A DNA stretch of 64,000 bases from Leifsonia williamsii (GCF_030433685.1 NZ_JAROCF010000001.1:496001-560000); one strand, 5' to 3'. Shown: positions 8,465 to 17,049, counted from the first letter of the stretch. Numbers and translations are program-made. Notes: generated by a model not told the origin, from the letters alone.

Positions 8465-9031
8465 TCACCGCAGCCTCGACGGCTTGTCCGCTCCGACGGC
8501 CTTGTCGTCCTCGACGGGCGCATCGCCCGGCGGGTCGTTGCGGCGGGCGCGCATGACCAGCGGCACCACGATCCACAGCACCAGCACCACCGCGAAGACG
8601 CACGCCGCCGCGATCGCCCCTCCGGGCGGCCTGGTCAGGAAGTCGACGATGAACAGCACGATGCCGGTGAACAGCACGGAGGCCAGGGCCAGGCAGATGA
8701 TGAGCACGATGTTCGAGAAGCGCACCAGCCGCACCTTCGCACCCCGCCGGAAGAGGAGCCGGTGCAGCGCCACCGGCGAGAGCGCGAGCAGCGTCACCAG
8801 CACGGCGAGCAGCACCAGGATGATGTAGACCAGCACGTCGAAGGGGTGGAGCTCCTTGAAGCGCTGCTGGAACGGCAGCGTCAGGAGGAACGCGGCGAGG
8901 ATCTGCGTGCCGGTCTGGAAGACGCGGAACTCCTGCAGCAGCTCGTTCCAGTTGCGGTCCGCGCGCTGGTTGACGGTCTCGCTGCGGCCGTCGCCGGGGC
9001 TGGCGTCCCTGTCGTCGGAGTCGGTGGTCAT
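8465..9031 (-). CDS. DUF6328 family membrane protein
   Basis: The 188-residue protein has a soluble N-terminus followed by the family stretch NWNELLQEFRVFQTGTQ (near residue 27) and four membrane helices. The C-terminus is polar. The function of DUF6328 is unknown. It begins one base after the stop of the CinA-like gene and is the last gene of a five-gene operon. Confidence 0.85.
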   Translation of the reverse strand: MTTDSDDRDASPGDGRSETVNQRADRNWNELLQEFRVFQTGTQILAAFLLTLPFQQRFKELHPFDVLVYIILVLLAVLVTLLALSPVALHRLLFRRGAKVRLVRFSNIVLIICLALASVLFTGIVLFIVDFLTRPPGGAIAAACVFAVVLVLWIVVPLVMRARRNDPPGDAPVEDDKAVGADKPSRLR

Positions 9032-9032
9032 C

Positions 9033-9533
9033 TCACCCCTCCCGGGATGCGATCCGCGCCAGCTCCGCCTCGAGGGCGGCGAGCGCCGCCTGCACCGTGG
9101 CCTCGACCACCTCGGCGGGGTCGCCCTCCAGCCGGAGCTCGTCCACCCGAATGGCGTCGGCGGTCCCGTGCGCGAGGTAGACCGTGCCGGCCGGCTTGCC
9201 CTCCTCGGGGTCGGGTCCGCCCGCTCCCGTGACCGCAGCCACGACGTCGGCGCCCAGCAGGCGCGCGACACCGGCGGCCATCTGCTCGGCGCAGGCCGCT
9301 GTGATCACCGGGCCGGGCGTGACCCGGAGCACGTCGAACTTGACGTGCTCCGAGTACGCGACGACGCCCCCGGCGAACCAGTCGCTCGCGCTCGGCGCCC
9401 TGCCGAGCGCCGACGCGATCGCGCCGCTGGTGAGCGACTCGGCCACGGCGACGCTCGCGTCCGCGCGGCCGGCGAGCTCGGCGATGCTCTCGCCGAGCCC
9501 GGTCACGCGGTCGGTCGTCTCTTCATCTGCCAC
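9033..9533 (-). CDS. CinA family protein, nicotinamide-nucleotide amidohydrolase type
   Basis: The 166-residue product is the stand-alone C-terminal CinA domain (PncC), which deamidates NMN to nicotinate mononucleotide in NAD recycling. The motif AVAESLTSGAIASAL near residue 28 holds the catalytic Ser region, GGVVAYS is near residue 55, and TGAGGPDP near residue 101. The GTG start has GAGGAGG six bases upstream. It follows the small acidic peptide gene by 11 bases. Confidence 0.88.
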   Translation of the reverse strand: MADEETTDRVTGLGESIAELAGRADASVAVAESLTSGAIASALGRAPSASDWFAGGVVAYSEHVKFDVLRVTPGPVITAACAEQMAAGVARLLGADVVAAVTGAGGPDPEEGKPAGTVYLAHGTADAIRVDELRLEGDPAEVVEATVQAALAALEAELARIASREG

Positions 9534-9544
9534 CGGCGGCCTCC

Positions 9545-9652
9545 TCAGCCCGCGTCGCTGTCGCCCTCGTCGCCCTCGGCCTGGGAGGGCTTGTCGATGA
9601 TCTGCTGCTCCTGCTTCGTGTCGTCGTCGTGACGGTCCTTCTCGTCGGACAT
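9545..9652 (-). CDS. 35-residue highly acidic peptide
   Basis: A short gene encodes MSDEKDRHDDDTKQEQQ followed by an Asp/Glu-rich tail ending DSDAG. Support comes from a good ribosome site (GGAAGGGAG, five bases before the ATG) and from its tight position between the CDGSH and CinA-like genes. It has no recognisable domain and should be a disordered cytosolic peptide. Confidence 0.6.
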   Translation of the reverse strand: MSDEKDRHDDDTKQEQQIIDKPSQAEGDEGDSDAG

Positions 9653-9670
9653 GACACTCCCTTCCTCGTG

Positions 9671-9913
9671 TTATTCGTCGGTCCGGTGCTGCGCCGTCTC
9701 CACGGGCTCGGTGCGGAAGTGCACCGCCTTGTGGGTGCCGTCGCAGAACGGCTTGATGCTGGAGACCCCGCACCGGCAGAGCGCGACCGTGCGGCGGCGC
9801 TGCTCGATCGGCTCCCCGTCGGGCGTGGTCAGGTCGATGTGGCCGCGCACCAGGAGCGGCCCGTCGGGGCAGGCCACGATGACCGGGGCCTCGTCGCGGG
9901 TGTGCGCGCTCAT
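9671..9913 (-). CDS. CDGSH iron-sulfur domain protein
   Basis: The 80-residue protein carries the full motif CRCGVSSIKPFCDGTH (residues 46-61), which binds a redox-active 2Fe-2S cluster through three Cys and one His. It overlaps the upstream diiron-protein gene by four bases, so the two are made together. A role in iron or redox handling is likely; the exact partner is unknown. Confidence 0.92.
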   Translation of the reverse strand: MSAHTRDEAPVIVACPDGPLLVRGHIDLTTPDGEPIEQRRRTVALCRCGVSSIKPFCDGTHKAVHFRTEPVETAQHRTDE

Positions 9914-10956
9914 GCCGCCACCGCCCTCAGCGGCTCCCGCAGCGAGCTGCCGCCCGCCTGCCACGCGTCCAGCAGGTGCTGGCCGACCAGTCCGTCGACG
10001 TACAGGCACGCGGCCGCGCCGAAGACGATGTCGGGCAGGAGCTCTGGATGCTGCTCCGCGAGGCCGCCCGCCAGGTCGCGGCCGGCGATCTGCTCGTGGA
10101 CGGCGTCGGCCTCCACGTGCTCGTCGTAGTACCAGGTCACGTCGTCGTCGTAGCCGAGCCTCCTGAACCCGTTGCCGTAGAACCGGTTCGGGATCGACGA
10201 CGTCATCTCGAAGGCGGCCAGGTGACCGGTGATGGCGCCACGGAGGCTGCGGTTGAGCCCGAACATCGACATCATCGTGAACGACGCGAGGGTGATCGCC
10301 GGCACGTTGTCGACGTAGGCGCCGTACGTGTCGTCGAGCCCGACGCCCCGCATGGTCTTGGCGAAGATCTCGGCGTGGATGCGGTCGGGACGGCCGCCGC
10401 CGTACTCGTCTGCCTGCACCTCCACCAGCGCGGCCTTGGCCCGGCCGGTCAGGCGCGGGATCGCCCAGGAGTGCGGGTCGGCCTCCTTCCGCGTGTAGAT
10501 CGAGCGGTGCACGACGAACTCGACGGCCTGATCGCCGGTCGCCTGCTTGGCGAGGAACCGCGACAGGCTCGGCCCGGCATCCTCGGACGTCAGCTCGAAC
10601 AGGTGCGCGGCCACGGCGTCCGCGGTCGGCTCGGGGAGGTCGCCCACCGGCACCCGATCGCGCAACTGCCGCTCGAACTCGCGCTCGATGGTGCGCCGGG
10701 CGCGCAGCAACTCGGGGTTCCACTCCCACTCGGGGTCGGCTGAGACGGTGTCGCCGTAGAAGAGGCCGTACAGCAGGTAGAGGGTCAACTGGAGGTCCTC
10801 GTCGGTGAGGATGTCGGTCCCGGCCGCAACGGCCTCCGCGGCCCGCTCGGCGACGAGCAGCCCTGCTCCGGAGTCCTCCGGCCGGCCCCCGGCGAGCGCC
10901 GCGAGCAGCGCCTCGCTGACCGGCCCGCGCGCGGCAGGCGCGTGTTCTGGTGTCAT
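9910..10956 (-). CDS. iron-containing redox enzyme family protein (haem-oxygenase-like fold)
   Basis: The 348-residue helical protein resembles haem-oxygenase-like diiron oxidases. Candidate metal ligands sit in VEVQADEYGGG with a following His, and in YYDEHVEADAVHEQ near residue 280, matching the spaced Glu/His/Asp pattern of the family. Such enzymes oxidise small organic substrates, but no substrate can be inferred. It leads an operon with a CDGSH protein. Confidence 0.82.
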   Translation of the reverse strand: MTPEHAPAARGPVSEALLAALAGGRPEDSGAGLLVAERAAEAVAAGTDILTDEDLQLTLYLLYGLFYGDTVSADPEWEWNPELLRARRTIEREFERQLRDRVPVGDLPEPTADAVAAHLFELTSEDAGPSLSRFLAKQATGDQAVEFVVHRSIYTRKEADPHSWAIPRLTGRAKAALVEVQADEYGGGRPDRIHAEIFAKTMRGVGLDDTYGAYVDNVPAITLASFTMMSMFGLNRSLRGAITGHLAAFEMTSSIPNRFYGNGFRRLGYDDDVTWYYDEHVEADAVHEQIAGRDLAGGLAEQHPELLPDIVFGAAACLYVDGLVGQHLLDAWQAGGSSLREPLRAVAA

Positions 10957-11100
10957 GCCCCCAACCTCGGAGGGTTCGCCGGTCCGGTCAAGTGGTTGCG
11001 CGGGCGCAGGTTTCGTGGTTTCTCAGAGTTCCCGGGCGGCGAGGGGCGATTCCGTGGTGGCACGGATACGCCGGTGACGGCTCGCCTGACAAGCTGCCGG

Positions 11101-11129
11101 AACAAGCATTGATATTTCTTATGCTTGTT
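11101..11129. promoter_or_regulatory. AT-rich inverted repeat in leader of secreted protein gene
   Basis: Perfect 9-bp arms AACAAGCAT and ATGCTTGTT are separated by 11 AT-rich bases and end a few bases before the ribosome site of the next gene. This could be an operator or a hairpin affecting translation. Confidence 0.5.
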
Positions 11130-11144
11130 TCAGAAGGAGACGGG

Positions 11145-12125
11145 ATGAAGGCCAAAGGGTCAAGGGTCGCGGCGATGACGGCCGGCGTATGCGTGCTGGG
11201 CGGTCTACTGACCGGATTCACGCCAAACGACTCGGACGCGGTGAACGCTGCAGACGCGCTGGCTGCGATCCAGGCTGTCGCTCCCGAAGGCGTCTCCGAC
11301 GTCGTCCGCGGCGCAACGGCGGACGGGGTCGCCGCCGAGGCAACAGTCGAGGGCACGCCGCTGGCGGTGCCCTTCGAGGCGGTCGACGGAATCTCGGTGG
11401 GCGAGGTGAGCATCGGCCTGCCGTTCGCCGACAATGCCTCCGCCGCGACCGCATCGCCGGTAGAAGGCGTCGTGGCCTTCGACAACAACAACGGCACCAC
11501 GACGGTCCCCGTGATCCACGACGACGGCACGGTGCAGATCCACACCGTGGTCGACAGCGCATCGGCACCCAACCGCTACGACTATCCGATCGAGCTCCCC
11601 GAGGGCGCATCGTTGGTGAAGACGCCGGAGGGAGTGGTCGCCGTCGTCGGTGAGGAGGGGACTCCGCTGGCCGTTTTCGGCGAGGCATGGGCCAAAGACG
11701 CGAAAGGAGAACCCGTACCCACGCACTACGAGGTGACCGGAAGCACCCTCACGCAGGTGGTGGAGACGGATGAACACACGGCGTATCCGGTGGTCGCGGA
11801 CCCCTCGACCGGCGTCTACTCGTACAACTGCGTGCTTCAGAACGGCAGCAGCTACTTCCTCGCCCATGGTGCGCTTCTCAGCACATGCAAGGGGTCGCGG
11901 CTTCAGAAATACCTCGATGGCCGGAACGTGCAGACGATTCCCCTCACCGGGTACGGGCAGCCTGCCAATCCGAAGGCGTTCGGCACTCCCGAGTGCTACT
12001 TCTCGTTGGCCTGGGCCGGGATCTCTATCTACGGACCTGGCAGGCTGGTCAAGTTCCTGTCAGGCGCCTTCGGATACGTCATCCCTCAGTTCCTGCCCAC
12101 CAACCTGACGGCGTGCCGCGGTTGA
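11145..12125 (+). CDS. secreted protein of unknown function
   Basis: The 326-residue product starts with a Lys/Arg-containing signal sequence and hydrophobic core (about residues 8-25), so it is probably exported. The mature part is rich in Val, Asp and Gly, with repeated short beta-like segments such as TPEGVVAVVGEEGTPLAVF. It contains TAYPVVADPSTGVY near residue 210, a phrase I associate with actinobacterial exported proteins, then a Cys-containing C-terminal domain. The ATG has AGAAGGAGA six bases upstream. A small membrane protein gene follows. Confidence 0.75.
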   Translation: MKAKGSRVAAMTAGVCVLGGLLTGFTPNDSDAVNAADALAAIQAVAPEGVSDVVRGATADGVAAEATVEGTPLAVPFEAVDGISVGEVSIGLPFADNASAATASPVEGVVAFDNNNGTTTVPVIHDDGTVQIHTVVDSASAPNRYDYPIELPEGASLVKTPEGVVAVVGEEGTPLAVFGEAWAKDAKGEPVPTHYEVTGSTLTQVVETDEHTAYPVVADPSTGVYSYNCVLQNGSSYFLAHGALLSTCKGSRLQKYLDGRNVQTIPLTGYGQPANPKAFGTPECYFSLAWAGISIYGPGRLVKFLSGAFGYVIPQFLPTNLTACRG

Positions 12126-12148
12126 ACGCGGTAGAGAGGAGCAGCCGA

Positions 12149-12445
12149 ATGGAAGAGCACGACCACGCGAACGCGCGCAAGGACGACTACCCCGGTTGGT
12201 TCCGATGGGCCTTCGGCCGGCCCCGGGTCTGGCACGCGATCGTCTGGGCTCTTCTCGGGTTCGCGGGGGCCGCCTTCGGTCTCGCGTCGCTCGGGCACGT
12301 CGCCAACGCATGGCTCTATTTCGTGGTCACCGGCTTCGCCTGGGCGATCAGCGCCCTGCAACTGGTGATCGCCCTCCACGATCGTGAGCATCGTTCGGGG
12401 AGCTATGCGCCTCCCGGGCACGGAAGCGACGACTCAGGGCAGTAG
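12149..12445 (+). CDS. small two-helix membrane protein
   Basis: The 98-residue protein has a charged N-terminus, two membrane helices (about residues 27-48 and 53-75) and a polar tail. AGAGGAG lies upstream of the ATG. It follows the secreted-protein gene by 23 bases and probably shares its transcript. Its last 12 bases overlap the 3' end of the convergent glycosyltransferase gene. Confidence 0.7.
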   Translation: MEEHDHANARKDDYPGWFRWAFGRPRVWHAIVWALLGFAGAAFGLASLGHVANAWLYFVVTGFAWAISALQLVIALHDREHRSGSYAPPGHGSDDSGQ

Positions 12446-13399
12446 GTGCGCGCGCAGCGCCCGCCCCGAGTGCGCCGCGCGGCGCAGGCGGCCGTCCGAG
12501 TAGCGCACGCCGCCGCGCAGCCGCGCGCCGACCGCGAGCCACACGCACACCGCGCGCTCGGCGAGCCAGAGCGGCGCCCAGAGGGCGGCCGTGCGCGGGA
12601 AGACGCGCGCGCCTCCCCCGCGCCGCCGCCCGACCTCGGCCAGCGTCACCACCGCCGCCACGCCCACAGTCAGCCAACGGGCCCGACGCCCGGCGAGCGC
12701 CGCGATCACCGCGGGCAGCACCGCCAGCTCCGCCGCGAGCCGGGCGGGCTGGGCGAAGTCGTCGTAGGCCTGGCGCACCCGCTGGCCGCGGAAGTGCCGG
12801 AACGTGGGAGGGCGCCGGGGCACGTACACGTCGTCGGCCGTGCGCGTGCGGCCGCCGGCGGCCTCCACCGTGCGGATGAGCTCCAGGTTCTCGAAGAGCA
12901 CGTCGCCGTCGTAGCCGCCGGCGGCGAGCAGCACCGACCTCCGCAGCGCGAGCGTGCCCGGGTAGTCGTGGCCGAGGGCGCGGTTCAGGAGGCTGCGGCC
13001 GGTGTCCCAGCGGGCATGCCACGGTGCGGGGTCGAAGACGTTCTGCGGGCGGACGAGGTCGGCGTCGTCGAGCAGCCCGGCCACCGCCTGCAGCGCCGAG
13101 GTCGTGTACCGCACGTCGTCGTCCGCCAGCACGACCCGCTCGTGCCGAGCCTCCCGCACCCCGGTCATCACGCCCGCGACCTTGCCGTTGCGACCGGGCC
13201 ACGGCTGCACCGGGAGGTGCCGCACTCCGGGCGGGAAGGCGCGGGCGTGGGCGGAGAACAGCTCCGGCTCCGACCCGTCGACGACGGTGATGTCGATTAG
13301 ATCGACCAGGCGGGTCAGGTAGGCGACCAGCTCGTCCAGACCGGCGTCGTCGTGCCAGCGCAACGGGAGGACGTACTCCGCCGCCAGGCGACCGGTCAC
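12434..13399 (-). CDS. glycosyltransferase family 2, membrane-associated
   Basis: The 321-residue protein has a GT-A catalytic domain: a nucleotide-binding start (EYVLPLRW), DITVVDGSEPELF, and the metal-binding acidic motif VVLADDDVRY near residue 93. Two or three hydrophobic segments follow from about residue 225. It should transfer a sugar at the inner face of the membrane. The GTG start overlaps the P450 stop by four bases, an unusual coupling for these two functions. Confidence 0.8.
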   Translation of the reverse strand: MTGRLAAEYVLPLRWHDDAGLDELVAYLTRLVDLIDITVVDGSEPELFSAHARAFPPGVRHLPVQPWPGRNGKVAGVMTGVREARHERVVLADDDVRYTTSALQAVAGLLDDADLVRPQNVFDPAPWHARWDTGRSLLNRALGHDYPGTLALRRSVLLAAGGYDGDVLFENLELIRTVEAAGGRTRTADDVYVPRRPPTFRHFRGQRVRQAYDDFAQPARLAAELAVLPAVIAALAGRRARWLTVGVAAVVTLAEVGRRRGGGARVFPRTAALWAPLWLAERAVCVWLAVGARLRGGVRYSDGRLRRAAHSGRALRAHLLP

Positions 13400-14610
13400 G
13401 CCACCAGCCCGCTCACGACCATGCCGTCCTGCGGCAGAGCGGGGAGGCGGCGGAGGCTGATCCGCAGGTCCTGCTCGGGCACGAGGTACCGCAGGCGCCG
13501 GGTCAGCAGCCGGATGCCCGCGTCGAGAAGGTCGACGGTCACCGGCTCGCCCGGGCAGCGGTGGTCCTCGCGGTACCGGCCGCCGCCCTGGGGCACGAGT
13601 GTGTTCGGCTCGACCGTCAGGCCCTCGAAGCGCTGCGGGCGGAACCGGCGCGGCGCGCTCCACAGCCGCGGGTCGTGGTTGGTCGCGTAGAGGTCGAGGA
13701 GCGCCCAGTCGCCCTCGCGCCAGTCCAGCCCCGCCCCCTGCATGCTGCGCGTCGCACGGCCGCCGACCACCGGGAAGAAGGGGTAGAAGCGGCGCACCTC
13801 GTTGGCGAACCAGCGCACGGCGTCGTCGTCGCCTCCCGCGATGCGGTCGCGCCAGCCGGGGTGCCGGTGCAGGGCGTGCACCGCGAAGGTCAAGAACCGG
13901 CTGACCGCCACGGTCGGGCGCAGGAGGTTGAGCAGCTCCACCGCGGCGACCTCCGGCGGCAGCGGGTCGGGCTCGCCATAGGCCGCCACGACCGCGAGGG
14001 GAGACCCCGGCGGCGCGGAGGGAGCGGCCCGCTCGGCGATGACCGCGTCGGCGAGCATCCGCTCGGCCCGGCGGCGCCGCACGCGCACGACCCGGTTGTA
14101 GACGCCGAACGAGCCGGCCGCCTCCACCATCTGCGCCAGGACGTCGGTGCGCTCGAGCTCCTGCCGCACCCGCACCGGCAGCCCGGCCCACGCGCACACC
14201 GCCCGCGTCAGCACCGCGTTGAACAGGTCGAGCGCCCGCACGTCGCCGCGCGACCGCCCGGACTCGGCCTCCGCGAGCAGCTCCCGCTCGAAGGCCACGA
14301 CCAGCTCGGCGCCCGAGGGGCCGGTCGCGAGGTCGAGGAAGAGATCCTTGCGCCGCAGGTGCTCCTCCCCCTCCAGCGTCTGCACGCTGCCGAGATCCTG
14401 CAGCACCGCCAGCACCGACATCGGCATGGCGCCCGCCCGGTCGAAGCGGCCGCCCTCGTAGAAGAAGCGCACGCCCTCCACGCCGCGAAGCACCGTCACC
14501 GGCCGCCCGAGCAGGCGGGTGCACGCGGCGTCGGCGCCGCTCCGGTCGAGGAGCCTGGTGCCGAAGAGGTACCCGTCGCGGAGGAACGCAAGGGTCGAGT
14601 CGGTCATCAT
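13396..14610 (-). CDS. cytochrome P450 of CYP152 type (fatty-acid peroxygenase)
   Basis: The 404-residue protein uses hydrogen peroxide rather than a reductase if it behaves like its family. The CYP152 Arg-Pro pair that anchors the fatty-acid carboxylate is Arg231-Pro232 in LLRPTVAVSRF. The FYPFFP segment (275-280) and YATNHDPRLW are also typical of the family. The haem-ligating cysteine is Cys352 in HRCPGE. Products could be hydroxy fatty acids or terminal alkenes. It starts seven bases after a PRC-barrel gene and overlaps the glycosyltransferase gene. Confidence 0.88.
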   Translation of the reverse strand: MMTDSTLAFLRDGYLFGTRLLDRSGADAACTRLLGRPVTVLRGVEGVRFFYEGGRFDRAGAMPMSVLAVLQDLGSVQTLEGEEHLRRKDLFLDLATGPSGAELVVAFERELLAEAESGRSRGDVRALDLFNAVLTRAVCAWAGLPVRVRQELERTDVLAQMVEAAGSFGVYNRVVRVRRRRAERMLADAVIAERAAPSAPPGSPLAVVAAYGEPDPLPPEVAAVELLNLLRPTVAVSRFLTFAVHALHRHPGWRDRIAGGDDDAVRWFANEVRRFYPFFPVVGGRATRSMQGAGLDWREGDWALLDLYATNHDPRLWSAPRRFRPQRFEGLTVEPNTLVPQGGGRYREDHRCPGEPVTVDLLDAGIRLLTRRLRYLVPEQDLRISLRRLPALPQDGMVVSGLVA

Positions 14611-14617
14611 GCCTCCC

Positions 14618-14962
14618 TCACCCCTGCGAATCGGCCAGCCGCGGCGAGTACCGCACCGCGCCCTCCCGCAGCACGACCGCCTCCCCGGCCAGCGAGGCCA
14701 GGTCGCGCCACAGCACCAGGAACGTACCGCGCTGGCGCCAGCGGAGGAAGGCCGCGATCGGCGCCGGTGCGGTGATGTCCGTGCGCTCGTAGCCGAGGAA
14801 CGACGAGTGCGAGTGCGGGCTGACGATGAGGCCGTGGAGGCGCGCGACCGCGAGCAGCTGCTGCGGCGGCCCGTCGACCGCGAACCGGGCGTCGATCACG
14901 ACGCCGAGCCGTTCCCCGGTCGCCGAGCGCACCTCCCGCCCGAGCAGGTCACTCAGGATCAT
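14618..14962 (-). CDS. PRC-barrel domain protein
   Basis: The 114-residue protein opens with ILSDLLGREVRSATGERLGVVIDARF, typical of the beta-barrel PRC fold. The rest is a short hydrophobic domain. PRC-barrels commonly regulate membrane or cytosolic partners. Its start overlaps the upstream gene by 14 bases. Confidence 0.75.
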   Translation of the reverse strand: MILSDLLGREVRSATGERLGVVIDARFAVDGPPQQLLAVARLHGLIVSPHSHSSFLGYERTDITAPAPIAAFLRWRQRGTFLVLWRDLASLAGEAVVLREGAVRYSPRLADSQG

Positions 14963-15350
14963 GGCGGCCTCCGGGGATGCGGCCGATGATGTGGTCGCGC
15001 ACCCAGCGCTCCACCCAGCTCGCGTCGAGGTTGCCTGCGGCCGTGCCGACCTCCACGGTCACGCCCACGTCCGACACCAGCGACCAGGGGATGCGCACGA
15101 ACCGCGAGTCCGGCGGACGGCCGCCGAAGATGCGCGTGCCGAGCACCGGGCCGGTGAGCAGGGAGGTCAGCGTCGGCGGGTCCTCCGGGTCGAGCCTGCC
15201 GAGGTCGTCCGGCTGCGAGAGCTCGAGGTCGTCGACGGTCGTGACCGGCACGCCGTCCGGGTCGAGGATCTGCCGGTCGAGGAGGTCGAGCTGCGCGTCG
15301 AGCACGCGCCCGGCCACCCGGGGCGGCTTCGCGAAGGCGGGTCCGGTCAT
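14949..15350 (-). CDS. PRC-barrel-like companion of the NRAMP transporter
   Basis: The 133-residue soluble protein contains LLDRQILDPDGVPVTTVDDLELS, which resembles the start of a PRC-barrel, and ends with a helical stretch (SWVERWVRDHIIGRIPGG). The reading frame stays open upstream, but that part overlaps the transporter. The ATG at 15350 overlaps the transporter stop by four bases. Tight coupling suggests it modulates the transporter. Confidence 0.7.
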   Translation of the reverse strand: MTGPAFAKPPRVAGRVLDAQLDLLDRQILDPDGVPVTTVDDLELSQPDDLGRLDPEDPPTLTSLLTGPVLGTRIFGGRPPDSRFVRIPWSLVSDVGVTVEVGTAAGNLDASWVERWVRDHIIGRIPGGRHDPE

Positions 15351-16579
15351 GCTCCTGCTCCCGTGATGATCATGAGGGGGATGGCGGCGATGCTCGCGAC
15401 CAGGATGATCGCCAGGTACATGAGCGCGAAGAAGTTGGTCACCCTCCCATTGACCCGCTTCCCCATGTACTTGGGATCGTTCGCCACGACGAGGATCGGC
15501 AAGTAGGTCAGGGGCAGCGCGATCGCCGAGAACACCACCGAGATCTCCGTCACCTGCACGGGGTCGACACCCGTGAACAGGATGCCCAGGCCGATCACCA
15601 GCGACAGGATCATCACCGCATGGAAGCGGGAGGCGCTCGCCGGCCGCCGGAACTTGCCCCACGGCCAGCCGAAGAACTGCGCGAGGGTGTAGCCGCTCGA
15701 CAGCGTGACCTCCAGCGCCGCCCCGAAGGTCGCCGCGACGAAGCCGAGGATGACGATGATCAGGCCGATCTTGCCGAACGCCTGCGCGATCGGCAGCGCC
15801 GTCTCGAACAGGGAGTTCACCGCGATCCCCTTCGGCAGCAGCACGATCGCCGCGCAGGCCGCGATGGCGAGCGACAGGATCGCGCCGAGGGGGAAGCCGA
15901 CGAGCACGTTGAGCCGCGACTGGGCCAGGTCCTTCGTCTTCCACTTCTCCTCGATCGCGCCCGAGGAGAAGAAGAACACCTCGTACGGCGTCATGGCGGC
16001 GCCGAACAACGCCACCGCGTAATACCAGTACGTCGCCGGCTGCTCGTCCGTGTGCGGAGACGGCTGCAACGCGACCTGGGAGGCGAGCGCCGACCAGTCG
16101 GGGTGCAGGAAGAAGACGGCCACCGCGAAGATCACCAGCGACAGGCCGAGGAGGCCGGTCACGTTCTCGAGGATCGAGAACTTCACCCGCCAGATCACGA
16201 GCCAGACGGCGATCGCGGCGACCGGGAACCAGAGCGCCGGCTCGATGCTGGAGGCGAGCTGCAGCGCGAGCGCGATGCCCCCGACCTCCGCGGTGAGCGT
16301 CAGCAGGTTGATGAGGAACGACGCCGAGAGGTTCGCGAGCGCCGCCCGCGCGCCGAGGCGCTCGCGGATGATCTCGAACGTCGCCCGCCCGCTGACCGCG
16401 GCGACGCGGCCCGACATCTGCGCGAAGACGCAGATGCCGATGACGCCGACGACGACGACCCAGGCGAGCGTCAGGCCGAACCGCGAGCCGACCACGCTGT
16501 TCGTGACCAGGTCTCCGATGTCGACGAACCCGCCGATGGCGGTGAGCACGCCGAGGGCGACGGCGAAGATGCCCTTCAT
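15347..16579 (-). CDS. NRAMP-like metal transporter with altered metal-site motifs
   Basis: The 410-residue membrane protein has about eleven helices in the NRAMP/LeuT order. The first helix carries D20-I-G-D23 where canonical NRAMPs have DPGN. The sixth carries M196-T-P-Y where they have MPH. Both positions contact the metal, so selectivity may differ from Mn/Fe, as in NRAMP-related magnesium or aluminium transporters. It overlaps the lipoprotein gene upstream and a PRC-like gene downstream by four bases each. Confidence 0.85.
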   Translation of the reverse strand: MKGIFAVALGVLTAIGGFVDIGDLVTNSVVGSRFGLTLAWVVVVGVIGICVFAQMSGRVAAVSGRATFEIIRERLGARAALANLSASFLINLLTLTAEVGGIALALQLASSIEPALWFPVAAIAVWLVIWRVKFSILENVTGLLGLSLVIFAVAVFFLHPDWSALASQVALQPSPHTDEQPATYWYYAVALFGAAMTPYEVFFFSSGAIEEKWKTKDLAQSRLNVLVGFPLGAILSLAIAACAAIVLLPKGIAVNSLFETALPIAQAFGKIGLIIVILGFVAATFGAALEVTLSSGYTLAQFFGWPWGKFRRPASASRFHAVMILSLVIGLGILFTGVDPVQVTEISVVFSAIALPLTYLPILVVANDPKYMGKRVNGRVTNFFALMYLAIILVASIAAIPLMIITGAGA

Positions 16580-17049
16580 CCGGCGCTCTCCAGCTTCTTG
16601 GCGGCGGCGTCGAGCTGCTCGGCGAGGCGGTCGAGCCGCGTGCGCAGTTCGTCGAGGCCCGCGTGGTCGTCCTGCCCCTCGGTGGCCACGCGCTGGGCGC
16701 GGGCGAGGGTGTCCTGTGCATCACGGACGTCGGAGAGGATCTGGTCGCGCTGCTCCCCGATGCCGCCGATGGCGCTCATGATGGCGACGCTGCCTGCCTC
16801 GGTCGCGAGCGTCTGGGCCGCGGACGACAGGCCGGTGTCCTCGACTCCCGGGATCAGGCGGTCGCCCTCCTGCAGCCCGAGCACGAGCGCGGCGGAGCGC
16901 GTGGCGGAGGCGGCGGAGCCGGCGGACTGCGAGAGTTGCCCGCGGGCGGCGGAGTCGCCGGAGCAGCCGGTCAGGGCCAGGGCGACCGTCAGCGCGAGGG
17001 CGGGCGCCAGCGCCGGCGCCACCCGCCGGGAGGACGAACGGACGTGCAT
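16576..17049 (-). CDS. lipoprotein with coiled-coil domain
   Basis: The 157-residue product has a signal peptide ending in the lipobox LTGC (Cys at about residue 29), then an Ala-rich region and a long amphipathic helix toward the C-terminus. It should be anchored outside the membrane. It is the first gene of a six-gene overlapping operon and overlaps the transporter by four bases. Confidence 0.75.
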   Translation of the reverse strand: MHVRSSSRRVAPALAPALALTVALALTGCSGDSAARGQLSQSAGSAASATRSAALVLGLQEGDRLIPGVEDTGLSSAAQTLATEAGSVAIMSAIGGIGEQRDQILSDVRDAQDTLARAQRVATEGQDDHAGLDELRTRLDRLAEQLDAAAKKLESAG

